This document shows, in pieces, positions 36,682 to 44,975 of a stretch of 64,000 bases of DNA. The notes beneath the pieces are model-generated. The model made no database searches, had not been told where the DNA came from, and was given only the letters and a program-made list of their open reading frames with translations. The first letter of the stretch is position 1. Every line of letters starts with the position of its first letter. The translations under genes were made by a program, and so were the position numbers. The DNA is taken from contig CAVYRO010000008.1 of NCBI GenBank assembly GCA_963771005.1, forward strand, positions 558,001 through 622,000, in the 5' to 3' direction. The stretch comes from DASQZK01 sp963771005. GTDB taxonomy: Bacteria; Bacteroidota; Bacteroidia; Bacteroidales; GCA-2748055.

Positions 36682-37780
36682 ATGAAAGTTTTTTCTATCC
36701 TGATAGTATCCGTTCTCTTAAGTTCAACCTGTTCCGCTCAGGTCTATCAATCGGTGAAAGTTGACAATCCTGTATACAAACCCAATACCGCATTCAGATC
36801 TTTTGAAGACTTGAATTCACCCGGGTTTGCCCGCCTCGAGGGAAAAATACAGGCTGGATACTTTGTTCCATGGGGAGACGGATGAATTCAAAAGAATTCT
36901 TTTACTCAGGCACTGGATCAGGACGGTGATGAAGATCGACGATGCCCAGAAGGATAATTACGGCCGGGGAAATCCCGAGACAATCCTGGATTCGGCTCTT
37001 TGCGGAGTTGGATTTCACTGCGGCCATTACATGCGGGTCCAGAATGCCATCATGAATGCTTTTGGATATGTTACCCGCACACTGGGAGCCGGTCCCGGAG
37101 TGAAAGGTGGGCCCGACGGGCATCATGGGATAAATGAGGTCTGGGTGAATAAATACCATAAATGGTTCCTCTGTGATGCCAAATACGACCACCATTTTGA
37201 AAAAAACGGGATACCGCTTTCCGCCATCGAGATAAGAGAAGAATACCTGAAGAATAAGGCCGCCGATATTATCATGGTGAACGGCCCGGACCGTACACCC
37301 TGTGAATACGATACCTTGTACCAGACGGGGAAGGAACGTTTTGCACAGACGTATACATGGATCGAATGGGATCAGTATAATGATGTATTTACGGCGGGCC
37401 CCAAACATACTTATATGCTTATGATGTATCAGGATGATTACTTCAAGAATCATAAATGGTATTGGGGAGGCAAACCGCATTGGGCCTACAGCAAACCGGA
37501 TGTCCTGGTTCTTGAGCCGGATCGTGATGCATTTGACTGGACGCCGGGAGTCATCGATTCAAAGGTGGAGGTCAAGGGGAATGCCGCCAGGATCACACTG
37601 GTTTCAGACACTCCCAACCTGAAGCAATACCAGGTAAAAGAAGGCCGGGACGGACAGTGGACGGTGACCGGAGATGAAATCGATGTTCCTTTGGTAAATA
37701 AAAGATATGAATGGATCTTCCGTACCGTTAACCTGGCCGGAGTCACAGGCCCTGAAAATAAAGTGATAGTACAGCGCTGA
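36682..37780 (+). pseudogene. Transglutaminase-like lipoprotein, copy 2, frameshifted
   Basis: Paralogue of the gene at 33782. The N-terminus (MKVFSILIVSVLLSSTCSAQ, then VKVDNPVYKPN and FEDLNSPGFARLEGK) is in one frame and runs into a stop at 36885; the rest (EKYRLDTLFHGETDEFKRI to the stop at 37780) is one frame over. Removing one A from the five-A run at 36843-36847 restores GKYRLDTLFHGE, which aligns with EKYQLDTLFHGE of copy 1. The triad is preserved (GFHCGHY, DGHHGINEVW, FLCDAKYDHHF), and the protein is otherwise full length. Either a recent inactivation or an error in the assembled homopolymer. Confidence 0.8.
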
Positions 37781-37929
37781 CAGAGCCATGGGTACCGGAT
37801 ACCTTCGTCCCCGGCGTTTACCGTATAAAAGATGCCGGTAAAAGGATCCATACGCTGACCGCGGATATTGATTATAACGGCCGGTTCTTCGCCCGGTATC
37901 CTCAAGTTTATCTCGAATACGATGAATAG
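37762..37929 (+). pseudogene. Headless open frame overlapping the DUF819 start
   Basis: A reading frame free of stops from 37762 to the TAG at 37927 encodes a protein-like stretch (TEPWVPDTFVPGVYRIKDAG, later DYNGRFFARYPQVYLEYDE). It has no start codon and lies in a different frame from the transglutaminase-like gene. Its TAG overlaps the ATG of the DUF819 gene (ATGAATAG), as in coupled operon genes. It looks like the 3' end of a lost gene; I do not recognise the family. Confidence 0.4.
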
Positions 37930-39112
37930 CCTTATCGCACCCGACGATCATTGGGTAATCTGGACCTTCCTGGTGGGAATGGCTGCCATTAGCCTTTACC
38001 TCGAAAGGAGGTACACGTTTGTGAAAAAGATCACGGGTGCTTCCGTCGCGATCATTTCCGGGATGGTCGCATCGAATACAGGCGTGTTCCCCTCCACATC
38101 AGCCTCCTATGACATCGTCTGGGATTATATTGTCCCACTGGTGATCCCTTTACTTCTGATCAAAACGGATGTCCGGAAGATCTTCCGTGAAACAGGCCGA
38201 TTCACCGGAGCCTTTCATATCAGTGCACTTGGGACGGTGGTCGGTAGTTTCGTCGCTGTTGCACTCCTCCGTTCGGTTATCGGCAGTCTCGATCTCATCG
38301 GTCCGGCCATGACCGCCAGTTATATTGGTGGTTCGGTAAATTTTGTGTCCGTAGTTTCCATGTTCCATCCTCCGGAAGATCTCGTGAATGCAACCCTGGT
38401 CGCCGACTCGGGTGTAATGATCATTTATTTCCTGGTCCTGATAACCCTGCCCGGAATGGCCATTGTCAGACGTTTTTTCCCGGTCACTGAAAAGTCGGTT
38501 GAGATCGCCGGAACGAACAATTCCGGGAAAAACGATGATTACTGGAAACCGAAAGCCATCGGGCTCATCGATATCGGCAAGTCGCTGGCTATCGCCTTCG
38601 CCATTTCCATGTTATCGGTAAAAATAAGCGGTCTCTTCAGCCGTGAAGGGATGCCTGTCCTTGTTTCCATGATCCTGGGGCAACAGTACCTGGTGCTTAC
38701 CACTTTATCCATACTTTTCCCCATGGTTTTTCCAAAAACTGCAAAAAGCCTTGCCGGGAACGAAGAGCTGGGCACCTTCTTCATCTTTATCTTTTTTGTG
38801 ATGCTCGGACTCCCGGCAAGCCTGTCCAAAGTGCTTTTCAATGCCCCTTTCATGCTGCTGTTCTGCGCCATCATCCTTTTTATAAATTTTATCGTAACCT
38901 TCATCATGGGAAAGTGGATGGGTTATGAACTTGAGGAACTCGTGCTGGCAGCCATAGTCACCTCGGGCGGTCCCATGAACGGAGTGGCGGTTGCCATCTC
39001 AAAAAACTGGCAAAACCTGGTCTTCCCTTCGCTCATGCTCGGCATCTGGGGGTATGTGATCGGTAATTATATCGGGTATATAATGGGCCTCATCCTGCAG
39101 GCAATTTACTAA
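37922..39112 (+). CDS. DUF819-family integral membrane protein
   Basis: 396-residue membrane protein with about ten hydrophobic segments, matching the DUF819 family (WVIWTFLVGMAAISLYLERRY, GMVASNTGVFP, VWDYIVPLVIPLLLIKTDVRKIFRETGR, TASYIGGSVNFVSV, ELVLAAIVTSGGPMNGVAVA). A glutamate or other carboxylate carrier-like function has been suspected for such proteins but none is established here. The ATG at 37922 gives the N-terminus usual in the family; a longer frame from 37868 is not protein-like. It is followed directly by copy C of the 250-bp element (2 bp after the stop) and then by a dipeptide epimerase, a neighbour that hints at a peptide or amino-acid substrate. Confidence 0.82.
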   Translation: MNSLIAPDDHWVIWTFLVGMAAISLYLERRYTFVKKITGASVAIISGMVASNTGVFPSTSASYDIVWDYIVPLVIPLLLIKTDVRKIFRETGRFTGAFHISALGTVVGSFVAVALLRSVIGSLDLIGPAMTASYIGGSVNFVSVVSMFHPPEDLVNATLVADSGVMIIYFLVLITLPGMAIVRRFFPVTEKSVEIAGTNNSGKNDDYWKPKAIGLIDIGKSLAIAFAISMLSVKISGLFSREGMPVLVSMILGQQYLVLTTLSILFPMVFPKTAKSLAGNEELGTFFIFIFFVMLGLPASLSKVLFNAPFMLLFCAIILFINFIVTFIMGKWMGYELEELVLAAIVTSGGPMNGVAVAISKNWQNLVFPSLMLGIWGYVIGNYIGYIMGLILQAIY

Positions 39113-39113
39113 G

Positions 39114-39354
39114 TAGTATCAGAAAACTCGATAACCCTTCGACTTCGCTCAGGGACCGGTCAATTCGATGAACGAAGAACTTTTCGGATGGTGGTAAGGC
39201 AGGCAAAAGGCCCTTCTTGCGACAGTCACTGAATTTTAAATTTATACATAGGGGCATTTTTGCCTGCCTTACCACCATCCGAAAAGTTCACCCTCTTGAA
39301 TGGAGTCACCGGTCCCTGAGCGGAGACGAAGGGTCATCGAGTTTTCTTGCAAAC
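39114..39354. repeat. MITE-like nested inverted-repeat element, copy C
   Basis: Third copy, in the same orientation as A. The left end TAGTAT begins 2 bp after the DUF819 stop and the right end lies 41 bp before the epimerase ATG. Arms as in A; one inner arm carries a GGGCATTTTTGCC variant. It may act as a terminator/insulator between the two genes. Confidence 0.9.
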
Positions 39355-39395
39355 ATGTGGTTTTTATTGTGTTTATCACTTTACAACAGGAAAGC

Positions 39396-40514
39396 ATGAA
39401 AGATCAAAATATTGAAAAAGTTGAAATATTCAAATTGAATATCGAACTGAAGGAGCCGGTTTCGATATCCCTTGGCACCTTCTACAGGACAGAAAACCTT
39501 GTAGTCAGGATACATACTTCTTCGGGGCTTACAGGCACCGGTGAATGCAGTCCTGAAAAACATATCGTCGGGGAAACGCAGGCCTCAGGGTTCGAAACTG
39601 CCGGGTACCTTGCCGAAATACTGAAAGGGAAAGATGCCCTGGCAGTGGAAGACCGGATAAATGATATGGACCAGGCGATTGCAGGGAATCCCACCGTTAA
39701 AAGTGCATTTGACATGGCCCTTTATGATATCCTGGCTAAAAGTGCAGGATTACCCCTTTACAGGCTGCTCGGCGGCAGTACGGCCCGGGAGATCCTTACC
39801 GATATGACCGTATATCTCGGATCCCCGGAAAAAATGGCCGCGCAGGCGCTGGAGCACAAAAATGCCGGGTATCCATCAATAAAGGTCAAAGTGGGTACCA
39901 CAACGGAAGAAGATATAGCACGAATAAGGGCCATCCGGGAGGTAACCGGTCCTGAGATCCCGTTGCGGATCGATGCAAACCAGGGGTGGGATACGGTCAC
40001 CGCTGTCAAAACATTAAAGGCGCTTGAAAAATTCAATATAGAACATTGCGAAGAACCCGTTGCCCGGTGGAATAATGCCGGACTCCAATACGTACGCAAC
40101 AACAGCCCTATTCCCATAATGGCCGACGAATCCGTTTTTGATCACAGGGACGCCTTCCGCCTGGCTGCCATGGGTGCTTGCGATTATTTCAACATCAAGC
40201 TGGCCAAGAGCGGCGGGATCCACCATGCGCTCAAGATCATTGCCATTGCAGAGGCCGCCGGCATCAGGTCCCAGACCGGCTGCATGTCGGAAAGCCGTTA
40301 TGCCCTGACGGCATTGTGCCACCTGGTAGCGGCCAGGAAAAATATTGTATATTTCGATATCGATTCGTCTTTTTCCCACGCCGAAGACCCGGTAACCGGG
40401 GGCATTCAATATAAGGGCAGAGGAAGATGGGAACTGCCGGATACGCCGGGGATCGGGGCAGGTTTTGACGAGACATTCCTGGAACGGATGGAAACCAGGG
40501 TATATAATGGATGA
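39396..40514 (+). CDS. Dipeptide epimerase, enolase superfamily (second copy)
   Basis: 372-residue paralogue of the epimerase at 16314. The key residues are conserved: KVKVGTT (base), DANQGW, CEEP and MADESVF (metal ligands), NIKLAKSGG (second Lys) and the DID motif near the C-terminus typical of dipeptide-specific members. The ATG at 39396 follows CAGGAAAGC; the in-frame region upstream to 39300 is the inverted-repeat element and is not coding. Likely epimerises the second residue of a dipeptide, in the cytosol. The substrate probably differs from that of the first copy, since the two are well diverged. Downstream is the CocE-type hydrolase after 123 bp. Confidence 0.85.
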   Translation: MKDQNIEKVEIFKLNIELKEPVSISLGTFYRTENLVVRIHTSSGLTGTGECSPEKHIVGETQASGFETAGYLAEILKGKDALAVEDRINDMDQAIAGNPTVKSAFDMALYDILAKSAGLPLYRLLGGSTAREILTDMTVYLGSPEKMAAQALEHKNAGYPSIKVKVGTTTEEDIARIRAIREVTGPEIPLRIDANQGWDTVTAVKTLKALEKFNIEHCEEPVARWNNAGLQYVRNNSPIPIMADESVFDHRDAFRLAAMGACDYFNIKLAKSGGIHHALKIIAIAEAAGIRSQTGCMSESRYALTALCHLVAARKNIVYFDIDSSFSHAEDPVTGGIQYKGRGRWELPDTPGIGAGFDETFLERMETRVYNG

Positions 40515-40531
40515 ATTTTTTCCCGGGGTCA

Positions 40532-40598
40532 CCCGCATTTGTAATATCCATCGCGGCAGGTCGCGACCTACCCCTACGGGTGACCCCGTAATGAAATT
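40532..40598. repeat. REP-like palindromic element, copy 1
   Basis: CCGGGGTCACCCG (from 40532) pairs with CGGGTGACCCCG (to about 40590), and the interior CATCGCGGCAGGTCGCGACC is a near-palindrome. The part from 40549 to 40598 is repeated almost exactly, in the same orientation, at 42391-42440 beyond the CocE-type gene. Confidence 0.85.
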
Positions 40599-40637
40599 CG
40601 CCGTCAACAAAATGATTAATTGCAAAAATCCATAATC

Positions 40638-42374
40638 ATGAAAATTTACAACCGTCTTCGCCTGATTCTGTTTGCATTTATTCTGACATCCTGGATACCG
40701 GCCGCATTGTATGGACAACAAAAGGATGGCGGTGAATATGGGGTGGTTGAGGAAATGGATGTTAAGGTTCCGATGCGTGACGGAATACGGCTCTCCACGA
40801 ATATTTACCGTCCGGATGCACCGGGCAGGTTCCCCGTGATCCTGATCCGTTCGCCATACGGTAATGGCGGGGCGGGCAACAGAGAGGGGCATTTTTTTGC
40901 GCAGCAGGGTTATGTCTATATCTCTCAGGATACCCGGGGCCGGTATGAGTCAGAAGGCATTTTCGATGCTTTTCAGCCGGAAGCGGCAGACGGATATGAT
41001 ATGCAGAATTGGACCGGTGAGCAGCCCTGGTGCGACGGAAATATCGGAACCACCGGGGGGTCTTATGTCGGGTTTACCCAATGGATGCCGGCCGGATTGC
41101 AAAGTCCCTTTCTTAAAACCATGATCCCGGCTGTGACCTTTTCAAACCTTCATGATATCGTGTACCAGGATGGTGCTTTTTTTCTGCAATTGCTCACTCC
41201 CTGGAGTTTCGAAATGACGAAACCCCTTATGCTTTCAGGAAAGTATGTTGAGGACAGGACAGACAGTGTGCTTTTCACCCTTCCCCTGATCAACCAGGAT
41301 CAGGCGATGGGGTGGCGTATATCATTTCTGCGGGATTGGCTTCTTCATCCTGCGGATGATAAATACTGGAAAGAAACGGAGGTCGGCGGCCACTATACGG
41401 ATATTGAGGCCTCTTCCTGCAATATTGGCGGATGGTATGACATCCTCCTGGGATCGACGATCCGGAATTACCTCATCATGACGGGTGATTCCATCAGCCC
41501 GGAGATCCGCAAAAAACAGAAACTGATCATCGGACCCTGGATCCATAGCTGGGGGCAGGAAAAAGCAGGTGAACTCGATTTCGGCCCGGAAGCCGCATTC
41601 AATTACCGGGACCTCCTGATACGGTGGATGGACAACCAGTTGAAGGGCATCGACAACGGAATACTGGAAGAGCCGCCGGTAAAGATCTTCGTCATGGGAG
41701 CCAATACCTGGCGATACGAAAAGGAATGGCCTCCGGCCCGCGCTACCTATACCGGTTATTTTTTCCATAGCGGCGGTGATGCGAATACTTCATCGGGCGA
41801 TGGTACCCTGGACACGAAAACTCCCGGGGATGAACCAGTTGACAATTTCGTTTACAATCCGGCAGATCCGGTTATGACAATTGGCGGTATGGGGCCCTAT
41901 GACCAGGCTTCCCTGGAGAAGCGCGAGGATGTGCTTGTGTTCACTACCCCCGTACTGCGCCGGGAGACAGAGGTAACAGGCCCTGTGCGGGTCATCCTGT
42001 ATGCGTCAAGTACAGCAGTGAACACGGATTTCACTGCCAAACTCACCGATGTTTATCCCGATGGCAGGTCGATGCGGATCTGTGAAGGGATCATCCGGGC
42101 AGATCACAGGAACCGGGACGAAGAGCCATCACCCATTGAACCCGGTAAGGTTTATGAATATAATATCGATTTGTGGGCTACAAGCAATCTTTTCAAAAAA
42201 GGACACTGTATCCGGGTGGAGATCTCGAGCAGTAATTTCCCAAGATTCGACCGCAACCTTAACACCGGGAATTATTTTGCCACAGACACTGCCATGATCA
42301 GGGCAACACAGCGGATCTATCATAATGATAAATATCCTTCACGAATTATTTTGCCCCTGATAAAAATGGAATGA
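40638..42374 (+). CDS. CocE/NonD-family (X-Pro dipeptidyl-peptidase type) hydrolase, exported
   Basis: 578-residue protein with a signal peptide (LILFAFILTSWIPAALYGQ). The alpha/beta-hydrolase core has the nucleophile Ser in GTTGGSYVGFTQWMPAG, the family opening VPMRDGIRLSTNIYRP and QGYVYISQDTRGRYESEG; the C-terminal third is a jelly-roll (VTGPVRVILYASSTAVNTDF) as in CocE and X-Pro dipeptidyl peptidases. Such enzymes cleave acyl esters or amino-acid esters/amides, including dipeptides from peptide N-termini. The ATG at 40638 is preferred over the TTG at 40620. The gene is flanked by two direct copies of a 50-bp palindromic element and follows a dipeptide epimerase, which makes peptide processing plausible. 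Confidence 0.85.
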   Translation: MKIYNRLRLILFAFILTSWIPAALYGQQKDGGEYGVVEEMDVKVPMRDGIRLSTNIYRPDAPGRFPVILIRSPYGNGGAGNREGHFFAQQGYVYISQDTRGRYESEGIFDAFQPEAADGYDMQNWTGEQPWCDGNIGTTGGSYVGFTQWMPAGLQSPFLKTMIPAVTFSNLHDIVYQDGAFFLQLLTPWSFEMTKPLMLSGKYVEDRTDSVLFTLPLINQDQAMGWRISFLRDWLLHPADDKYWKETEVGGHYTDIEASSCNIGGWYDILLGSTIRNYLIMTGDSISPEIRKKQKLIIGPWIHSWGQEKAGELDFGPEAAFNYRDLLIRWMDNQLKGIDNGILEEPPVKIFVMGANTWRYEKEWPPARATYTGYFFHSGGDANTSSGDGTLDTKTPGDEPVDNFVYNPADPVMTIGGMGPYDQASLEKREDVLVFTTPVLRRETEVTGPVRVILYASSTAVNTDFTAKLTDVYPDGRSMRICEGIIRADHRNRDEEPSPIEPGKVYEYNIDLWATSNLFKKGHCIRVEISSSNFPRFDRNLNTGNYFATDTAMIRATQRIYHNDKYPSRIILPLIKME

Positions 42375-42390
42375 TGCAGCCGGATTGTGA

Positions 42391-42440
42391 CATCGCGGCA
42401 GGTCGCGACCTGCCCCTACGGGTGACCCCGGAATGAAATT
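42391..42440. repeat. REP-like palindromic element, copy 2
   Basis: Direct repeat of 40549-40598, differing at two or three positions, with the perfect 16-nt palindrome GCAGGTCGCGACCTGC. It fills the gap between the stops of the convergent genes at 42374 and 42444. Confidence 0.85.
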
Positions 42441-42443
42441 TAT

Positions 42444-43325
42444 TCAAAGTTTGAAATCCCCCGGCAGAGGCCCGATATAATGCCGGGAAACCACCACATC
42501 ATCAAAAAGAACTTTATCGATCTCCCCTTCCCTGCCGTCGGTCATATAATAACTGAGCCAGAAAAAATTCAACTTCAGGCGGGGGGTTGATCTCCAGCGA
42601 AAACCTTCGAAACCGGCGCTGTCGGGATCCGGGATCCACCTGTCCCAATGCCAGTATCCGTGTGGAAAACCCTCACCCAGGTCCAGAATCTTTTTTCCGT
42701 TGATCCAGAAGGCTTCTTCGCCATTGTATGAAGAAACCGGGTCGTTCATCTTCATCATGAATTCAACGCAGATCCATTCATCATGTTTAACCGGGGCCGG
42801 GGGATCGGGATGGAAGGTATTTCCCCAGAAATACCTTGGGTCGGCATATCCGCGCATGTACATCCAGTAGGTATAGAAATCCCATCTCCAGTCATCCCCC
42901 ATGGGTTCTATGCCGGTGATAAACGAATCATCGCCTTTGGGACGAATTCCGGCGCCTCCCTGCGGGTAGGTTGTGGGGGGATTGTACCCGCCCATTTTAA
43001 CGAAGTGGTGTACACGGCTGTAATTCGTAATGAATTTGACATAGAACCGGGCATAGAGGGTATCATATCCTTCGGGAAGCATTTTATATAAGTGCCCTCC
43101 GGTATTCTTACCCGGTGTGTAGCTCATCTCGAGGGATTGCCGGCCGGGACTTGCTGCAGGAACATCCGTACTGAAGGCCATCCCTTCTCCGTTTACAATA
43201 TCATCCCACCTGCTGAAGAGGGCCTTGAGCGATCCTTCTTCGAAATCCTCTTCAAGAACTCTGCTTTTCTGGCTGTACGTTGTGAGAGCAGTCAGAAGAA
43301 GCGAAATGATCATCACCAGTTTCAT
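42444..43325 (-). CDS. Secreted lectin-fold (polysaccharide-lyase-like) protein
   Basis: 293-residue protein with signal peptide (LVMIISLLLTALTTYSQ). The rest reads as one jelly-roll domain: VLEEDFEEGSLKALFSRWDD, YARFYVKFITNYSRVHHFVKMGGY, WICVEFMMKMNDPVSSYNGEEAFWINGKKILDLGEG and a closing VLFDDVVVSRHYIGP. This last motif and the order match the lipoprotein at 10188. The start at 43325 (ATG) is preferred; the longer frame begins with GTG and lacks a signal at its N-terminus. It lies 57 bp after the GH109 gene and is probably co-transcribed. Likely a glycan-binding or lyase-like protein; no catalytic residues can be assigned. Confidence 0.7.
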   Translation of the reverse strand: MKLVMIISLLLTALTTYSQKSRVLEEDFEEGSLKALFSRWDDIVNGEGMAFSTDVPAASPGRQSLEMSYTPGKNTGGHLYKMLPEGYDTLYARFYVKFITNYSRVHHFVKMGGYNPPTTYPQGGAGIRPKGDDSFITGIEPMGDDWRWDFYTYWMYMRGYADPRYFWGNTFHPDPPAPVKHDEWICVEFMMKMNDPVSSYNGEEAFWINGKKILDLGEGFPHGYWHWDRWIPDPDSAGFEGFRWRSTPRLKLNFFWLSYYMTDGREGEIDKVLFDDVVVSRHYIGPLPGDFKL

Positions 43326-43382
43326 ATTCTTACCTGATTTTGCCACAGTATGATCCCGCAGCGATTATAAATGTTCAGCCGG

Positions 43383-44810
43383 TCATCCTGCTGAAACCGG
43401 GGAAACCACTTTTGTAGTCCCTCCTTTTTCCAGGGTGATATCAACGGGCGTATTAGTCTTCCATGAACCGCGGGTGAAATCAGGCACGTCCACCGAAGCG
43501 GAACGGTGCGCAACCGACCACTCACTAAGCGGTGCAATGGAACTCCAGAGTGCAGCATCATATACGTTTTCGTCGAGAGGCAGACCGTTCCGCAGGGAGT
43601 CAATCGTTTTCCAGTCCATCATGAAATCCATTCCCCCGTGTCCGCCAACCTCCTTAGCCATTTCACCGATCCTTCTCACGATCTCAGGTGTGTATTTTTC
43701 CTCCACAGCCCGGTATTCCTCCTCAGTCAACCAGCCATCCCCGCCATCCGAAATCCGTTGCGGAAAGGGATATTTCCGCGCCATGGCCCTTGTCCCGTTC
43801 ACCTGGTGGATCCTTGAATAGGGCCGTGGCGAACTCACATCATGCTGGATCATGATGGTGCGCCCCTGAAGGGTCCGGATCGTGGTGGTATTCATGTTAC
43901 CCCTGAAAGTCTTGTCAGCATACGGTGCATAAAAATCATCTTCGGCAGCGAGTTTTTTAGCCATCCTGCTCATCGAGAAATCATTGCCCGAGGTGGAGAC
44001 CATGTAATCCATCCGGTCGCCCCGGTTAATATTCATGATCTGGCAGATGGGTCCAAGGCCGTGTGTAGGGTAAAGATTCCCGTTCCGGTAGTTCTGTTTC
44101 AGCCGCCAGAGATCATAATATTTCGTTTTTGAGAAATTGCCTTCTAAAAGATCATGAAGGTAAGCGCCCTCCCCGTGAATGATCTCCCCAAAGAAACCCT
44201 GCCTTGCCATGTTGAGTGTAAGCAGTTCAAAGAAATCATAGCAGCAGTTTTCCAGCATCATGAAATGTTTCCGGGTTCGTTCGGACGTATTGACGAGTTG
44301 CCAGCATTCATCCAGGGTGGTGGCTGCGGGCACCTCGGTGCATACATGCTTGCCGTGTTCCATGGCATATACGGCCATGGGTGTGTGAAGATCCCAGGGA
44401 GTGCAGATATATACCAGGTCCAGATCATCCCTTTCACATAGCCTCTTCCAGATATCTTCAGACCCGCTATATGTTTCCGGGTTAAAAGAAGTGCCTTCCA
44501 GGAGTTTTTTTACATATCCGGTCCTTTCCGGACGGAGATCGCACAGGGCCTTGATCTCGACGCCTTCGATATAGGTCATTCTCTCGACAGCAGCAGGTCC
44601 CCGGTTACCCAGACCGATAAACCCTATTCTCACTTTATCAAGAGGCGGCGCAGCATAGCCGCTCATATTAAAATTTTGTTTCCCTTTCTGTGCAGCGCTA
44701 GGGGGTCCCGGATTTATAACGGGACCGGATGCATTTGCAACCCGCGTTCCGGCCAGGCCCACTGCTGCAAGACCTGAGATTTTCAAAAAATTTCTTCGGT
44801 TACTTTTCAT
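43383..44810 (-). CDS. GH109 alpha-N-acetylgalactosaminidase
   Basis: 475-residue protein that matches GH109, the NAD-dependent glycosidases removing terminal alpha-GalNAc (as on blood-group A and mucin O-glycans). Twin-arginine signal (NRRNFLKISGLAAVGLAG), Rossmann motif IGFIGLGNRGPAAVERM, then the family blocks MLENCCYDFFELLTLNMARQ, GEGAYLHDLL, YPTHGLGPICQIMNINRGDR, MIQHDVSSPRPYSR and HGGMDFMMDWKTIDSLRNG. These blocks separate it from ordinary Gfo/Idh/MocA dehydrogenases. It supplies GalNAc for the AgaS-AgaZ-AgaY route; the export by Tat implies action in the periplasm or at the surface with bound NAD. Four to five tandem hairpins lie upstream of the start. Confidence 0.92.
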   Translation of the reverse strand: MKSNRRNFLKISGLAAVGLAGTRVANASGPVINPGPPSAAQKGKQNFNMSGYAAPPLDKVRIGFIGLGNRGPAAVERMTYIEGVEIKALCDLRPERTGYVKKLLEGTSFNPETYSGSEDIWKRLCERDDLDLVYICTPWDLHTPMAVYAMEHGKHVCTEVPAATTLDECWQLVNTSERTRKHFMMLENCCYDFFELLTLNMARQGFFGEIIHGEGAYLHDLLEGNFSKTKYYDLWRLKQNYRNGNLYPTHGLGPICQIMNINRGDRMDYMVSTSGNDFSMSRMAKKLAAEDDFYAPYADKTFRGNMNTTTIRTLQGRTIMIQHDVSSPRPYSRIHQVNGTRAMARKYPFPQRISDGGDGWLTEEEYRAVEEKYTPEIVRRIGEMAKEVGGHGGMDFMMDWKTIDSLRNGLPLDENVYDAALWSSIAPLSEWSVAHRSASVDVPDFTRGSWKTNTPVDITLEKGGTTKVVSPVSAG

Positions 44811-44975
44811 ATTCAGTTTTTAATATTCCTTGGATTATCCCTTTCAGAAAACCACTCTATTTAAAAAATAAATTTCAAAACTCAAATCAAAAATTACAAT
44901 TTTTCAATGATATAATATCCAAAAGATGTCAAACCTCGCAAAATTTATCCCCGATTTGTTCGATGATTTTTTTTA

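Noticed and set aside
36843..36847. Programmed ribosomal frameshift
   Set aside because: Restoring the frame would need a +1 shift at an A-run without a typical stop-codon pause or stem-loop, and the paralogue has the frame intact without any shift.
43383..44810. Ordinary Gfo/Idh/MocA dehydrogenase
   Set aside because: Blocks such as YPTHGLGPICQIMNINRGDR and HGGMDFMMDWKTIDSLRNG are specific to GH109.
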